The translations under genes were made by a program, and so were the position numbers. A stretch of DNA of 64,000 nucleotides from Paludibacteraceae bacterium (GTDB lineage: Bacteria; Bacteroidota; Bacteroidia; Bacteroidales; Paludibacteraceae): the NCBI GenBank assembly GCA_024693065.1, contig JAILLP010000009.1, positions 37,534-101,533 on the forward strand. The letters run 5' to 3'. The notes under the pieces were generated by a model. It made no database searches, had not been told where the DNA came from, and saw only the letters and a list, made by a program, of their open reading frames with translations. Positions 1 to 8,441 of the stretch are shown piece by piece (within the stretch, counting starts at the first letter, position 1; every line of letters starts with the position of its first letter).

Positions 1-2
1 CC

Positions 3-1499
3 AAGAAGGCGGAGTTCAGCCCGGCATTCCCTGGCGGAGACGGTGAGACCGTCTACTTCAACTCCTCAAGAGAGAACAAGGAGATCGGGGGCGGAAACAG
101 TAAAATCACAGGACTCCGCAACAACGATATCTACACCGCCAAGCGCAACGCCTTGGGGGAATGGGACGACATCACACCTGTAGAGGGTGACATCAACTCC
201 GACATGGACGAGGGTTCCGCCTCCTTCAGCGCGGACGGCAAGACGATGTACTTCACCCGTTGCGTCGCGCAAAAGGGAGAGAGCCGCGGCGCACAGATCT
301 GCTACGTGACCCGCTCCGGCGGCAAATGGGGCAAGGTGAACGAGGTGAAACTATCCCCGGATAGCTCTATCACATTCGCCCACCCGACCATCTCGCCCGA
401 CGATAGATTCCTCTACTTCGTCTCCGACATGCCAGGCGGCTTCGGTGGCAAGGATATCTGGCGAAGCGAGAAGACCGGCACCTCATTCGGCGCACCGGTC
501 AACCTGGGGCCTTCCATCAACACCAGCGGAGACGAGATGTTCCCTTGCATGAGGGAGAACGGCACGCTCTACTTCTCCTCCACGGGACACCCGGGCTTCG
601 GCGGACTGGACATCTTCTACGCCAACGAACTGGAGGATGGCTCCTGGACAGTCACCAACATGATGTACCCTATCAACTCCAACGGAGACGACTTCGGCAT
701 CACCTTCATCCAAGGGAAAGAGAAAGGACTCTTCTCCTCCAACCGTGGGGAGAAGAAAGGATACGACAAGATATATTCCTTCGAATTACCTGAGATAGAG
801 TTCCTCATCGACGGCAAGGTGACAGACATGTCCGGCGAGGCGCTGGGCGGTGCCACGGTGCGCATCGTGGGCGACGACGGTACCAACACGAAGGTGCAGT
901 CCAAGAAGGACGGAACCTTCAAGCTGAGCCTCAACAAGGGCGTCAAGTACGTGCTGTTGGGCAACTGCAGGGGCTACCTCAACCAGAAGGAGGACGCCGT
1001 GACCGTGGACTTGGAAGACTCCAAGACCTTCCCTATCAACTTCACCCTCGCCTCCCTCAGCAAGCCTGTGGGCTTGGACAACATCTTCTTCGAGTTCGGC
1101 AAGGCCACCCTAACGCCTGAATCCTCCGCCGCCTTGGATAAGCTGGTGAAGGTGCTGAACGACAACCCTAACATCACCATCGAGATCGGAGCCCACACGG
1201 ACCGTATCGGATCCGCTGACGGCAACCTGCAGCTCTCCGGCAAGCGTGCACAGTCGGTTGTCGACTACCTCATCAAGGGGGGCATCGAAGCGGAGCGCCT
1301 GACCGCCAAAGGGTACGGAAAGACACAGCCGGTCGTAGTGGACAAGAAGCTCAAGAAGAAATACAACTTCCTGAAGGAGGAGGCTGCCCTCGACGAGGAG
1401 TACATCGAGACCCTGACGGACGAGCAGAAGGAGATCGCGGACTCCATCAACCGACGCACCGAGTTCCGCGTGCTGAAGACCACCTACAAGATGTACTAA
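3..1499 (+). CDS. porE: PorE-like T9SS protein: beta-propeller, CRD and OmpA C-terminal domains (5' truncated)
   Basis: The frame is open from the first bases of the window, so the true start lies upstream; about 498 C-terminal residues are visible. In order they show PD40/WD40-like propeller blades (repeats of the type SPDDRFLYFVSD and GYDKIY), a carboxypeptidase-regulatory-like domain (GKVTDMSGEALGGATVRIVG), and an OmpA-like peptidoglycan-binding domain (IEIGAHTDRIGSADGNLQLS, then RAQSVVDYL and RRTEFRV). In Porphyromonas gingivalis PorE has this order behind an N-terminal TPR domain and is thought to anchor the type IX secretion machinery to peptidoglycan. Other OmpA/PD40 proteins of Bacteroidota share parts of the layout, so the porE assignment rests on domain order and on the T9SS cargo elsewhere in the window. 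The missing N-terminus (TPR, lipobox) would settle it. Confidence 0.72.
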   Translation, partial: KKAEFSPAFPGGDGETVYFNSSRENKEIGGGNSKITGLRNNDIYTAKRNALGEWDDITPVEGDINSDMDEGSASFSADGKTMYFTRCVAQKGESRGAQICYVTRSGGKWGKVNEVKLSPDSSITFAHPTISPDDRFLYFVSDMPGGFGGKDIWRSEKTGTSFGAPVNLGPSINTSGDEMFPCMRENGTLYFSSTGHPGFGGLDIFYANELEDGSWTVTNMMYPINSNGDDFGITFIQGKEKGLFSSNRGEKKGYDKIYSFELPEIEFLIDGKVTDMSGEALGGATVRIVGDDGTNTKVQSKKDGTFKLSLNKGVKYVLLGNCRGYLNQKEDAVTVDLEDSKTFPINFTLASLSKPVGLDNIFFEFGKATLTPESSAALDKLVKVLNDNPNITIEIGAHTDRIGSADGNLQLSGKRAQSVVDYLIKGGIEAERLTAKGYGKTQPVVVDKKLKKKYNFLKEEAALDEEYIETLTDEQKEIADSINRRTEFRVLKTTYKMY

Positions 1500-1500
1500 C

Positions 1501-1653
1501 ATGGCCCGAGGCAGAAGCAGGAAAGCAGTAGGAGGCAATCCGAAGAACCCGTTCCGATTCAACTCGAACAGCAAAAAAACTTCGGGCGGAAAGCGAATCG
1601 GCAAATCCAAGCCCGAAAAGGCTAATAATATGCTGAATAGGAGGGTGAAGTGA
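1501..1653 (+). CDS. Small very basic hypothetical protein (50 aa)
   Basis: This ATG follows the porE-like stop codon by one base and opens a 50-codon frame, too short for most gene callers. The product is rich in Arg, Lys, Gly, Ser and Asn (starts MARGRSRKAVGGNPKNPF) and has no signal peptide or recognisable domain. The immediate adjacency suggests translational coupling, but no ribosome-binding site is visible (Bacteroidota often lack one). The basic, low-complexity composition could equally be a chance frame at the 3' end of the transcript. I do not recognise a family. Confidence 0.3.
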   Translation: MARGRSRKAVGGNPKNPFRFNSNSKKTSGGKRIGKSKPEKANNMLNRRVK

Positions 1654-1690
1654 AAGAATCACAGCGTTAGCTATAATAAAAATAGAATCA

Positions 1691-2503
1691 ATGAACAATA
1701 AAGACTTTTGGAACGATATAAATTCGATCATAGACGAAGGATTTTCGTCCGAGGGTCTATCAAAACTAGAGTCCTATGCAGAACAATTCATCAGCGGAAG
1801 GCTTGTATATCAACGATTTTCACCGGCAGAACAGCATGGCTGCATTGCGGGAGGTCCGACGCATGTCATTGCATCCTTACTCGCGGGAGCAGATGTTGCG
1901 GCAAATATCGGAGTTCAAGAACCATTCGATTACCAAGAAGAATGCAAACGAGGAAAGGCGCAGGAAGCAATAATAGAACAATGGGCAAAGAAAACAGGAT
2001 GCTGGTATGATGATACTGATGTGTTCTTTCGTAAAAGTTTTGGAGAAAATATTGCGGAAGGAGGGGAGGCCTTGGTTTATAAATATGGCAATGACTTGTT
2101 GAAAACAATCGGATTAGATTATTATATCCAACCTATTTTAGCTTTAGACCGTATAAGTTTGCATAATAGGATGTTCCCTGAAACAAATTTGTTGATTTTG
2201 GGATATGGTAGGAAACAAAACGGCGAATGGCAGGTTGTTGCCAGTCAACCATATGTGCAAGGAAGTCAGATGGATGATGGTCAGATTTTTGAATTTGCAC
2301 AGAAATTAGGTTTTCAGCTGATAAACCCGAGGAATTGGACTTTTGCGACGCCCGAAATCTATTTGAGTGACCTTCACGATGAGAATGTGATTCTTTCCAA
2401 AGAGGGTAATGTGTTTGTGGTAGATTGTGACGTGCGCATCAACATACCAGAGCTGCGTTGCGGTGGCACACGGACACTGACAACGAATGTTGAATTTAGA
2501 TGA
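1691..2503 (+). CDS. Protein-kinase-like protein (polyvalent-protein kinase type)
   Basis: A 270-residue protein with a remote eukaryotic-type kinase pattern: a glycine-containing loop (EGGEALVYKYG, about residues 119-129), a catalytic-loop-like stretch DLHDENVIL near residue 230 (Asp and Asn as in HxDxxxxN), and FVVDCDVRIN shortly after in the DFG position. This matches the small Ser/Thr/Tyr kinase-like domains described in polyvalent proteins of phages and mobile elements (Pfam Kinase-PolyVal); the family name is from memory. Base composition becomes AT-rich here compared with the porE-like gene, so this looks like the left edge of an acquired block. No partner gene is obvious. Activity is inferred; the substrate is unknown. 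Confidence 0.6.
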   Translation: MNNKDFWNDINSIIDEGFSSEGLSKLESYAEQFISGRLVYQRFSPAEQHGCIAGGPTHVIASLLAGADVAANIGVQEPFDYQEECKRGKAQEAIIEQWAKKTGCWYDDTDVFFRKSFGENIAEGGEALVYKYGNDLLKTIGLDYYIQPILALDRISLHNRMFPETNLLILGYGRKQNGEWQVVASQPYVQGSQMDDGQIFEFAQKLGFQLINPRNWTFATPEIYLSDLHDENVILSKEGNVFVVDCDVRINIPELRCGGTRTLTTNVEFR

Positions 2504-2547
2504 AAAGGTTTGCCTGAATTTTTCAGTCAGCGACTGGAAAATCCACA

Positions 2548-2733
2548 TTGAGACAACTAAATGTTTTTACGGAAGAGGAGATTGGGTACGCAGTGCGTAC
2601 ACAATTCAGTTGGACGCATATACGTTCGCTTTCCGCTTTGACAGGTCCACTTGCTCGTCAGTTTTATATGGAGATTGACGGCAAGTCACTGGAAGAAGTG
2701 TTGGAACGCTCTTATATTATCACATTGAATTAA
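2548..2733 (+). pseudogene. Fragment resembling the DUF1016/YhcG N-terminal region
   Basis: An open frame of about 61 codons encodes FSWTHIRSLSALTGPLARQF, similar in pattern to the SW(S/T)H...L...DPL(K/A)R.FY.E motif of DUF1016_N proteins, which are nuclease-associated and common near restriction genes. The usual continuation and the C-terminal nuclease domain are missing, so this is probably a decayed remnant next to the type III restriction system. The match is by eye and short. Confidence 0.35.
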
Positions 2734-2765
2734 GTGTTGAATCATTATATTCTGATGAATTTATG

Positions 2766-2773
2766 TATCTTTG
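2766..2773 (+). promoter_or_regulatory. Candidate Bacteroidota -7 box TATCTTTG
   Basis: TATCTTTG fits the TAnnTTTG consensus. The nearest TTG (2737-2739) is 26 bases upstream, longer than the usual spacing, so support is moderate. Transcription from here would run into the folded element at 2877-3018. Confidence 0.4.
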
Positions 2774-2876
2774 TATACTGAGATGAGTTTTTGTTGAACC
2801 AATATTATTAAACAAGAAACAGAAATATTTTAAAATAACATAGTATTAATCATAGCGTTTGCTATTTATTCGGTAG

Positions 2877-3018
2877 CGTCTTAAACCTGAGAAATTTAAA
2901 ATGTTAATACACGAATAAGTCAGTGAATGCCTGCGCTTGGGCGTGGGCTTGACTTATCTGTATTAACGGGCATCTCAGGGCCTAAGACGTGGATAATGTT
3001 CAGGTCCACGTTTTTTTT
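2877..3018 (+). ncRNA. Candidate structured RNA: long interrupted hairpin followed by a terminator
   Basis: Five nested stems pair perfectly apart from two G-U wobbles: 2877-2883 with 2983-2989, 2886-2892 with 2973-2979, 2903-2911 with 2959-2967, 2915-2922 with 2950-2957, and 2929-2936 with 2941-2948, closing on a TTGG loop. That is 39 base pairs in one rod of about 113 nt broken by small internal loops, followed by a GC hairpin and eight T residues. A -7 box lies about 100 nt upstream. The shape recalls 6S-like or other Bacteroidales small RNAs, but I cannot assign a known family. It could instead be the leader of the downstream mod gene or a palindromic mobile repeat. Confidence 0.5.
2987..3018 (+). 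terminator. Intrinsic terminator, 7-bp stem with T8
   Basis: ACGTGGA (2987-2993) pairs with TCCACGT (3005-3011) and the stem runs into eight T residues (3011-3018). Its left arm shares three bases (2987-2989) with the outer stem of the preceding rod, so the two cannot form completely at the same time. Confidence 0.6.
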
Positions 3019-3058
3019 GCCCCAAGGATACCCGTTTTGCCGAAGATAAGGATTGGAA

Positions 3059-3120
3059 GGATATGCATCCCTAATGGCATATCCGGTGCTGTGTAGAGAC
3101 ACAATACATTGAGTCTCTAC
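3059..3120. repeat. Two further hairpins, REP-like
   Basis: GGATATGC (3059-3066) pairs with GCATATCC (3077-3084), and GTAGAGAC (3093-3100) pairs with GTCTCTAC (3113-3120). The second is of the GTAGAGAC...GTCTCTAC type that I recall as a common dispersed palindrome in Bacteroidota intergenic DNA. No gene is seen between 2734 and 3167. Confidence 0.55.
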
Positions 3121-3167
3121 GGTGTGCGAATTCCGACCGTTTATGGATAAGTTAAACGCCCAAACGT

Positions 3168-5051
3168 GTGGAGAAAATGATAAAAGAGATAAAAGCGCAA
3201 AACGAGAAGGCGACCTCGAACGATAGAGTTTTACAAAAACTTCATGCGGATTTTCCGCAGTGTTTCGATAAAGAGGGAAAATTTGATTTGGATAAATTCC
3301 AAAGTTTGGTACAAAACGAGGTGGATATTACCCACGAGGGCTATGATTTGAATTTCTTGGGAAAGAACTATGCCAACCTAATAGCTAGCACCGAGACGGA
3401 AACGGTCATCCAACCAGACATAGAACACAACTCTTTGCCAGAAAACGCTAATAGTCAGAATGTTTATATTAGTGGTGACAATCTCGATGCGCTAAAACAT
3501 CTGCTTAAATCATACAATGGTAAGGTTAAATGTATATATATAGATCCTCCGTATAATACTGGTTCTGATGGGTTTGTGTATAATGATCGATTCAACTTCA
3601 CGTCCGATCAGTTACAGACAAAACTTGGAGTTTCGGAAGAGAAAGCAAAACGTATTCTTGACCTGTGTACCCGAGGTTCTGCTTCACATTCTGCATGGCT
3701 CATGTTTATGGCACCAAGACTAATGCTTGCCCGTGACTTGCTAACGGAAGATGGTGTTATTTTTATTAGTATTGATGATAATGAACAAGCTAATCTCAAA
3801 TTGCTTTGTGATAGCATATTTGGCGAAGAAAACCTTGTTTCTCAATTAATGTGGGAGAGTAAATATACTGTTTCAAATGATTCTCAATATGTTTCTGGTC
3901 AGCATGAATACGTTTTATTTTATGCAAAAGGGAAAGAATCTTTCGTCATTGGAAGACTGGAACGAAGTGAGGATCAAAATAGCAGTTATATAAACAGAGA
4001 TAATGATCCTAAAGGACCATGGAAACCAACACCTTTACACGCAAAAAGTGGTACCGAGAATTCAAAATATGAAGTTACATTTTCAAATGGTATAACATGG
4101 CGTTGCCCACAAGGTCGTTATCCTAGATATTCAAAAGACACATTGTTAAACCTATATGAAAGAGGAGAGTTGTATTTTAATAAGAATGGAGGAGTTGACA
4201 AAAAAACTTATCTTGAAGATGTGTCAAAAAAAGGTGTGGTTCCAGGAAGTGTATTGCATTACGATATAGTTGGTCATACACATGGAAATAATGAAGAATT
4301 AGCTGAACTGATAGGAAAGGGAATGTTTGATAACCCCAAAGGAATAAGATTAATAAAACATTTGTCGAAATTATCCAATTTAAACAAAGATTCAGACATT
4401 ATTCTTGATTTCTTCTCGGGCTCAGCCACTACCGCTCATGCAGTTATGAAACTAAATGCAGAGGATAATGGCCAACGTAGATTTATTATGGTTCAGATCC
4501 CTGATAAGACGTCCAAAGACAGCGAGGCAAACAAGGCGGGGTATTTTACCATCGATCAAATCGGACAGGAACGCATCCGCCGTGCGGCTGTCAAAATTAA
4601 ATCCGAGTACACGAATTGCCAGTGTGATTTCGGTTTCAAACACTACACTCTACAAGATGTTCCGCAAAACACCCTCGACAGAATGGAAACATACGATCCG
4701 AATGGAATGTATGCTGACACCGATATTTTGCAAAAATTTGGCAAGGAAACCGTTTTAGCAACATGGTTGGTGAAAGATGGTTATGGGTTCAATGATGCAA
4801 ATCCTTTGCCTTTGGCCAACTACACTGCCTATTATTGCGGCAATCACCTCTATTTGATTGATGGCGAAAGATTTGACGAAAATGCCATAGTTGCTCTTGT
4901 TGACAAATATGGGAAAGAGCCGTCATTCTGTCCTGAAAATGTAATATTGTTTGGTTATAGTTTTACCTACACACAGACCGAGATGATAAGAAAGAACCTT
5001 TCCGCAGTGAAGAAGCTGGAAAGGAACATTAACCTTGATATTCGCTATTAA
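3168..5051 (+). CDS. mod: Type III restriction-modification methyltransferase (Mod)
   Basis: A 627-residue adenine-specific DNA methyltransferase of the beta class. The catalytic motif IV DPPYNTG (about residue 126) comes before the SAM-binding motif I, FFSGSATTAHAV (about residue 410), the order typical of type III Mod subunits. The stretch between them holds the likely target-recognition domain and is more AT-rich, as expected for a variable region. Mod recognises the asymmetric target, methylates one strand, and is required for cleavage with Res. The listed start is GTG; an ATG three codons downstream (3177) is a good alternative. It is followed by res after two bases, so the pair forms one operon. 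Confidence 0.95.
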   Translation: MEKMIKEIKAQNEKATSNDRVLQKLHADFPQCFDKEGKFDLDKFQSLVQNEVDITHEGYDLNFLGKNYANLIASTETETVIQPDIEHNSLPENANSQNVYISGDNLDALKHLLKSYNGKVKCIYIDPPYNTGSDGFVYNDRFNFTSDQLQTKLGVSEEKAKRILDLCTRGSASHSAWLMFMAPRLMLARDLLTEDGVIFISIDDNEQANLKLLCDSIFGEENLVSQLMWESKYTVSNDSQYVSGQHEYVLFYAKGKESFVIGRLERSEDQNSSYINRDNDPKGPWKPTPLHAKSGTENSKYEVTFSNGITWRCPQGRYPRYSKDTLLNLYERGELYFNKNGGVDKKTYLEDVSKKGVVPGSVLHYDIVGHTHGNNEELAELIGKGMFDNPKGIRLIKHLSKLSNLNKDSDIILDFFSGSATTAHAVMKLNAEDNGQRRFIMVQIPDKTSKDSEANKAGYFTIDQIGQERIRRAAVKIKSEYTNCQCDFGFKHYTLQDVPQNTLDRMETYDPNGMYADTDILQKFGKETVLATWLVKDGYGFNDANPLPLANYTAYYCGNHLYLIDGERFDENAIVALVDKYGKEPSFCPENVILFGYSFTYTQTEMIRKNLSAVKKLERNINLDIRY

Positions 5052-5053
5052 CC

Positions 5054-8008
5054 ATGGAGATAAAGTATGAAAGCGGACTGCCTCACCAGCAAAAGGCTGT
5101 GGATGCTATCGTGAAGGTTTTTGAGAATGTACAATTCCAAAGATCTGCACAACTATATGATAATCCTACATTTGATTTAACTGACGGTGAAATTGCGGAG
5201 AATATTAACTCGATACAGTCTCAAAAAGAAAATAATGTCTATGCAGAATATCGAAAAGCTTCTAACATACAAGAAAATACATCTCTGCATCTAGACATCA
5301 AAATGGAGACTGGTACAGGTAAAACCTATGTATATACACATGCCATTTATGAACTTCACAAACGATTCGGAATCAACAAATTCATTGTTGCCGTGCCATC
5401 GCTGGCGATTAAGGAGGGTGCCAAGTCATTTATGGCTGATGCCGATGTGAAGCGCCATTTCTGCACTGGTCGAGCGTATGAAACAGAATTGAATTTGTTT
5501 GTACTGAAAGCAGTGCAGGCAAAGAAAGGAAAACGATTCTTTCCATCTGCGGTACGTGAGTTTGTTAATGGTTCAAGCCAATTGACCAATCAGATTTATG
5601 TCTTATTGCTTAATTCCCAATTGCTTACTGGAGGTAATATGCTTACTCGTGATGACTATGATAATGGAGCATACAGTTTCCATCGTCCACTCGATGCGAT
5701 AAAGGCTACACGTCCGTTCTTGATAATTGACGAACCACACCGATTTTCTCGTGACCAGAAAGCATATTCTGCAATTATGGAACAGATTATGCCCCAGTGC
5801 ATCATACGATTTGGTGCAACTTTCCCCGAAATAGCTATTGGCAAAGGGAAGAACAAAGTGATTAGAAAGGATTATGAAAATCTACTATATAATTTGAACG
5901 CATGCCAAGCGTTTAATCAAGGGCTTGTAAAAGGTGTAGAAAAGGAACATTTTGAATCACCAGACAAGAAGGCTGAAAAGATTAAAGTAATACAAATAAA
6001 TAGCAAAGAATCGGTTGTGTTTGAATATATCACAATCAATGGAAAACAATCAAAAACATTGTATAAAAACGATTCTTTAGCTACGTTAACACCTGATATG
6101 GAAGGACTGAATATTTCGGTCATAGGTAAGGACTTCGTAGAATTCAGCAATGGCCAAATCAAACGGAAAGGCGAAGAGTTTGACGTATCAGCAATGGCTG
6201 GCTCATATCAGGAGGCAATGATGAAACTTGCATTGGATCGTCACTTTGAGACGGAACGTAAGAATTTCAACCAATCGCAACGCATCAAGACTTTAGCGCT
6301 ATTCTTCATTGATGATATACAGTCGTTCAGGGGAGATGACAACGGAGGAAACGCATGGTTACGCGAAACGTTTAATCGACTCTTAAAAGATAAGATAGAG
6401 AAAGAACTGAAAAATGATAATTCAACTGAATATGCAGAATTCCTACAGTCAAGTTTAGAAAACTTAAACAATTGCTCGGCTGGTTATTTCGCACAAGACA
6501 ACAGTGATAGCGATGAGGCTGTGGCAAAGGAAGTGGATGATATTTTGAGGAACAAGAAACAACTGTTATCGTTCAAGAACATTGATGGAGATTGGAATGT
6601 TCGTCGGTTCCTATTTTCGAAATGGACACTAAAAGAAGGTTGGGACAATCCCAATGTTTTTACTATAACAAAATTGCGTTCGTCTGGTAGTGAGATAAGC
6701 AAGATTCAGGAGGTGGGTCGTGGTTTGCGATTACCTGTAGATGAGTATGGAAATCGTCAGTATGGGGATTTTTGGCTCAATTACATTGTTGATTTCACAG
6801 AAGCTGATTTTGCGGATAAACTCACAGCGGAAATTAATGGTGATATTCCGTTTGAAAACGCTATGTATATCAGCGATGAACAATTGGAGAAGGTTGCAGC
6901 GAAGAGGAATACAAATAAGATTAATTTATTTATAGATCTACTTCAAAATGGATATGTTGATACAGAAAAGAAAATTATACAGGAAAAGATAACGTCCTTT
7001 TATGAAGCATATCCGGAATTTAAACCAGCTGAAGGAGTGAATTCAACAAAGGTTCGCAACCGTAATAAGCAGAGACCGCCGATAGTCACTATCCGTGCTG
7101 AAAAATACAAGGAGTTGAAAGAGCTTTGGGAAAAAATTAATCAGAAGTATGTCATCTGTTTTAAAAAAGAGCTTAATGATCGGATTGAAGATGGTTTTCA
7201 ACTGCAGGAAGGCGCATTTAATCATGTTGTAATCAGTAGCCATCGAGACAGAGTACAAGTGTCTGAAAGCGAAGCTTGTATAACACATGACCCTGCCGTT
7301 CAATATGCAATGCATAGCAAAGAAATCCCTTATAATCAGTTTTTAAAGCGTATCAGTAAAGCAACTTCACTACCAATCCGTCTGATTCACAATAAAGTTG
7401 CGGAGTATTTTAAAAAATATCCTCCATATGCTTCATCTTATATCAATGAAAGTTCGATGAGCAATTTCATCTCACAATTCAATGATTGGAAAATTGAAAA
7501 TGTGAAAGGTTTGTTGAATTACCAGCAAGCACATTATAATTCTAAAGAAACCGCACTTACAGATGTAAATGGTAAGTTGTGTGCGGAGATTGCCCAAGGT
7601 TTGGTTGGAATCTCGTTAGAAAATGGTTCACCATCGTCAAAGTATCTTTACGAAGAACTTGCCTACGATTCAGAGTTGGAAAAGAAAAATATTATTACAG
7701 ACATAGATGACGTAGTGGTTTTTGGCAAAATTCCTCGCAGAAGTATAGCCATACCAACAGTTATGGACAATTACAGCCCTGATTTCATGTACGTAGTAAG
7801 ACGCAAAGACGGCAAAAAAGAATTAAATGTCGTGATTGAGACAAAGGGTGTTGAAGGAAAATCATCGTTGCGTAAAGATGAACAACTTAGAATTGATTGT
7901 GCTGAGATGTTCTTTAAGCAACTACAAATTGATGGTTACGAGGTGAAATTCAGAACACAGATTAACAATGAAGAGATGAAAAAGATTGTGGGAGATTTGA
8001 TAAAGTGA
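5054..8008 (+). CDS. res: Type III restriction endonuclease subunit (Res)
   Basis: A 984-residue superfamily 2 helicase-nuclease. The N-terminal part has Walker A METGTGKTYV (about residue 85) and the DExH-like motif IIDEPHRF; helicase motif VI is seen as IQEVGRGLRLP. The C-terminus carries a PD-(D/E)XK nuclease signature, SPDFMYVV followed by VVIETKG, giving the cleavage domain. With Mod it forms the ATP-dependent complex that cuts unmethylated DNA from two head-to-head sites. No frameshift or missing motif was noticed, so the system looks intact. Confidence 0.95.
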   Translation: MEIKYESGLPHQQKAVDAIVKVFENVQFQRSAQLYDNPTFDLTDGEIAENINSIQSQKENNVYAEYRKASNIQENTSLHLDIKMETGTGKTYVYTHAIYELHKRFGINKFIVAVPSLAIKEGAKSFMADADVKRHFCTGRAYETELNLFVLKAVQAKKGKRFFPSAVREFVNGSSQLTNQIYVLLLNSQLLTGGNMLTRDDYDNGAYSFHRPLDAIKATRPFLIIDEPHRFSRDQKAYSAIMEQIMPQCIIRFGATFPEIAIGKGKNKVIRKDYENLLYNLNACQAFNQGLVKGVEKEHFESPDKKAEKIKVIQINSKESVVFEYITINGKQSKTLYKNDSLATLTPDMEGLNISVIGKDFVEFSNGQIKRKGEEFDVSAMAGSYQEAMMKLALDRHFETERKNFNQSQRIKTLALFFIDDIQSFRGDDNGGNAWLRETFNRLLKDKIEKELKNDNSTEYAEFLQSSLENLNNCSAGYFAQDNSDSDEAVAKEVDDILRNKKQLLSFKNIDGDWNVRRFLFSKWTLKEGWDNPNVFTITKLRSSGSEISKIQEVGRGLRLPVDEYGNRQYGDFWLNYIVDFTEADFADKLTAEINGDIPFENAMYISDEQLEKVAAKRNTNKINLFIDLLQNGYVDTEKKIIQEKITSFYEAYPEFKPAEGVNSTKVRNRNKQRPPIVTIRAEKYKELKELWEKINQKYVICFKKELNDRIEDGFQLQEGAFNHVVISSHRDRVQVSESEACITHDPAVQYAMHSKEIPYNQFLKRISKATSLPIRLIHNKVAEYFKKYPPYASSYINESSMSNFISQFNDWKIENVKGLLNYQQAHYNSKETALTDVNGKLCAEIAQGLVGISLENGSPSSKYLYEELAYDSELEKKNIITDIDDVVVFGKIPRRSIAIPTVMDNYSPDFMYVVRRKDGKKELNVVIETKGVEGKSSLRKDEQLRIDCAEMFFKQLQIDGYEVKFRTQINNEEMKKIVGDLIK

Positions 8009-8090
8009 TTTTATGCTAGAAAATAGCATTATACCAAGAAGACGAACCACCACATATGCAAGTGTCGGGTTACGTCTCTCAAATGCGCCA

Positions 8091-8134
8091 TTACACTTTT
8101 TAGTCGCACTTTCTGTACTATCGTTACACTTTTT
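8091..8134. repeat. Single copy of the 33-bp repeat (upstream flank of the ATPase gene)
   Basis: One full unit (8100-8132; TTAGTCGCACTTTCTGTACT and following bases) plus edges of the sequence found in tandem at 9741-9813. The intervening gene is therefore flanked by related direct repeats. The rest of 8009-8441 holds no gene I can support. Confidence 0.7.
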
Positions 8135-8264
8135 CCTACGTAAAAACGTTTCCCCTCTTCCGTCAGGAAAGGTTCTACTTCGTCGAGCGGGATGGCTGCT
8201 TCTGGACAGCAATCGTCTGTAATCTCATAGCGCTTAATAAACACTTAAAGAGCCATGATTTAGA

Positions 8265-8277
8265 GTCCCGAAGGGAC
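8265..8277. repeat. Short palindrome GTCCC-GAA-GGGAC
   Basis: A 5-bp stem with a GAA loop inside AGTCCCGAAGGGACGACACG, a kind of short dispersed intergenic element I recall in Bacteroidales genomes. Function unknown. Confidence 0.4.
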
Positions 8278-8375
8278 GACACGATTATCTGTTGACCAGG
8301 GAATCAGTTCAAAAGCCAGTTATTCAAGGTGCTAATCAAGGTGTTACAAAAGAGACTAATCTTGACGGAAAAATT

Positions 8376-8435
8376 AATTTTGTCTTGCACATAAAACAAA
8401 ATATACATAATTTTGTCTTGCACGCAAAACAAAAT
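8376..8435. repeat. Two 27-bp hairpin units, 33-bp period, directly upstream of the ATPase start
   Basis: AATTTTGTCTTGCAC...ACAAAAT occurs at 8376-8402 and again at 8409-8435, exactly 33 bp apart. Each unit is also an inverted repeat (ATTTTGT with ACAAAAT). The second ends six bases before the ATG at 8442. They are in frame with the gene and would add an 11-residue repeat (NFVLH(I/A)KQN) if translation began further upstream. Confidence 0.75.
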
Positions 8436-8441
8436 AGAGAA

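Noticed and set aside
2920..3102. Minus-strand 60-codon frame across the hairpin region
   Set aside because: It lies entirely on palindromic DNA explained by RNA-like folding. I cannot exclude that similar frames are annotated elsewhere, but there is no independent sign of translation.
8029..8244. Minus-strand 71-codon frame starting MFIKRYEITDDCCPEA
   Set aside because: Its second half is made of the 33-bp repeat. The first half looks protein-like, but there is no family match and no promoter, so I left it as unassigned repeat region.
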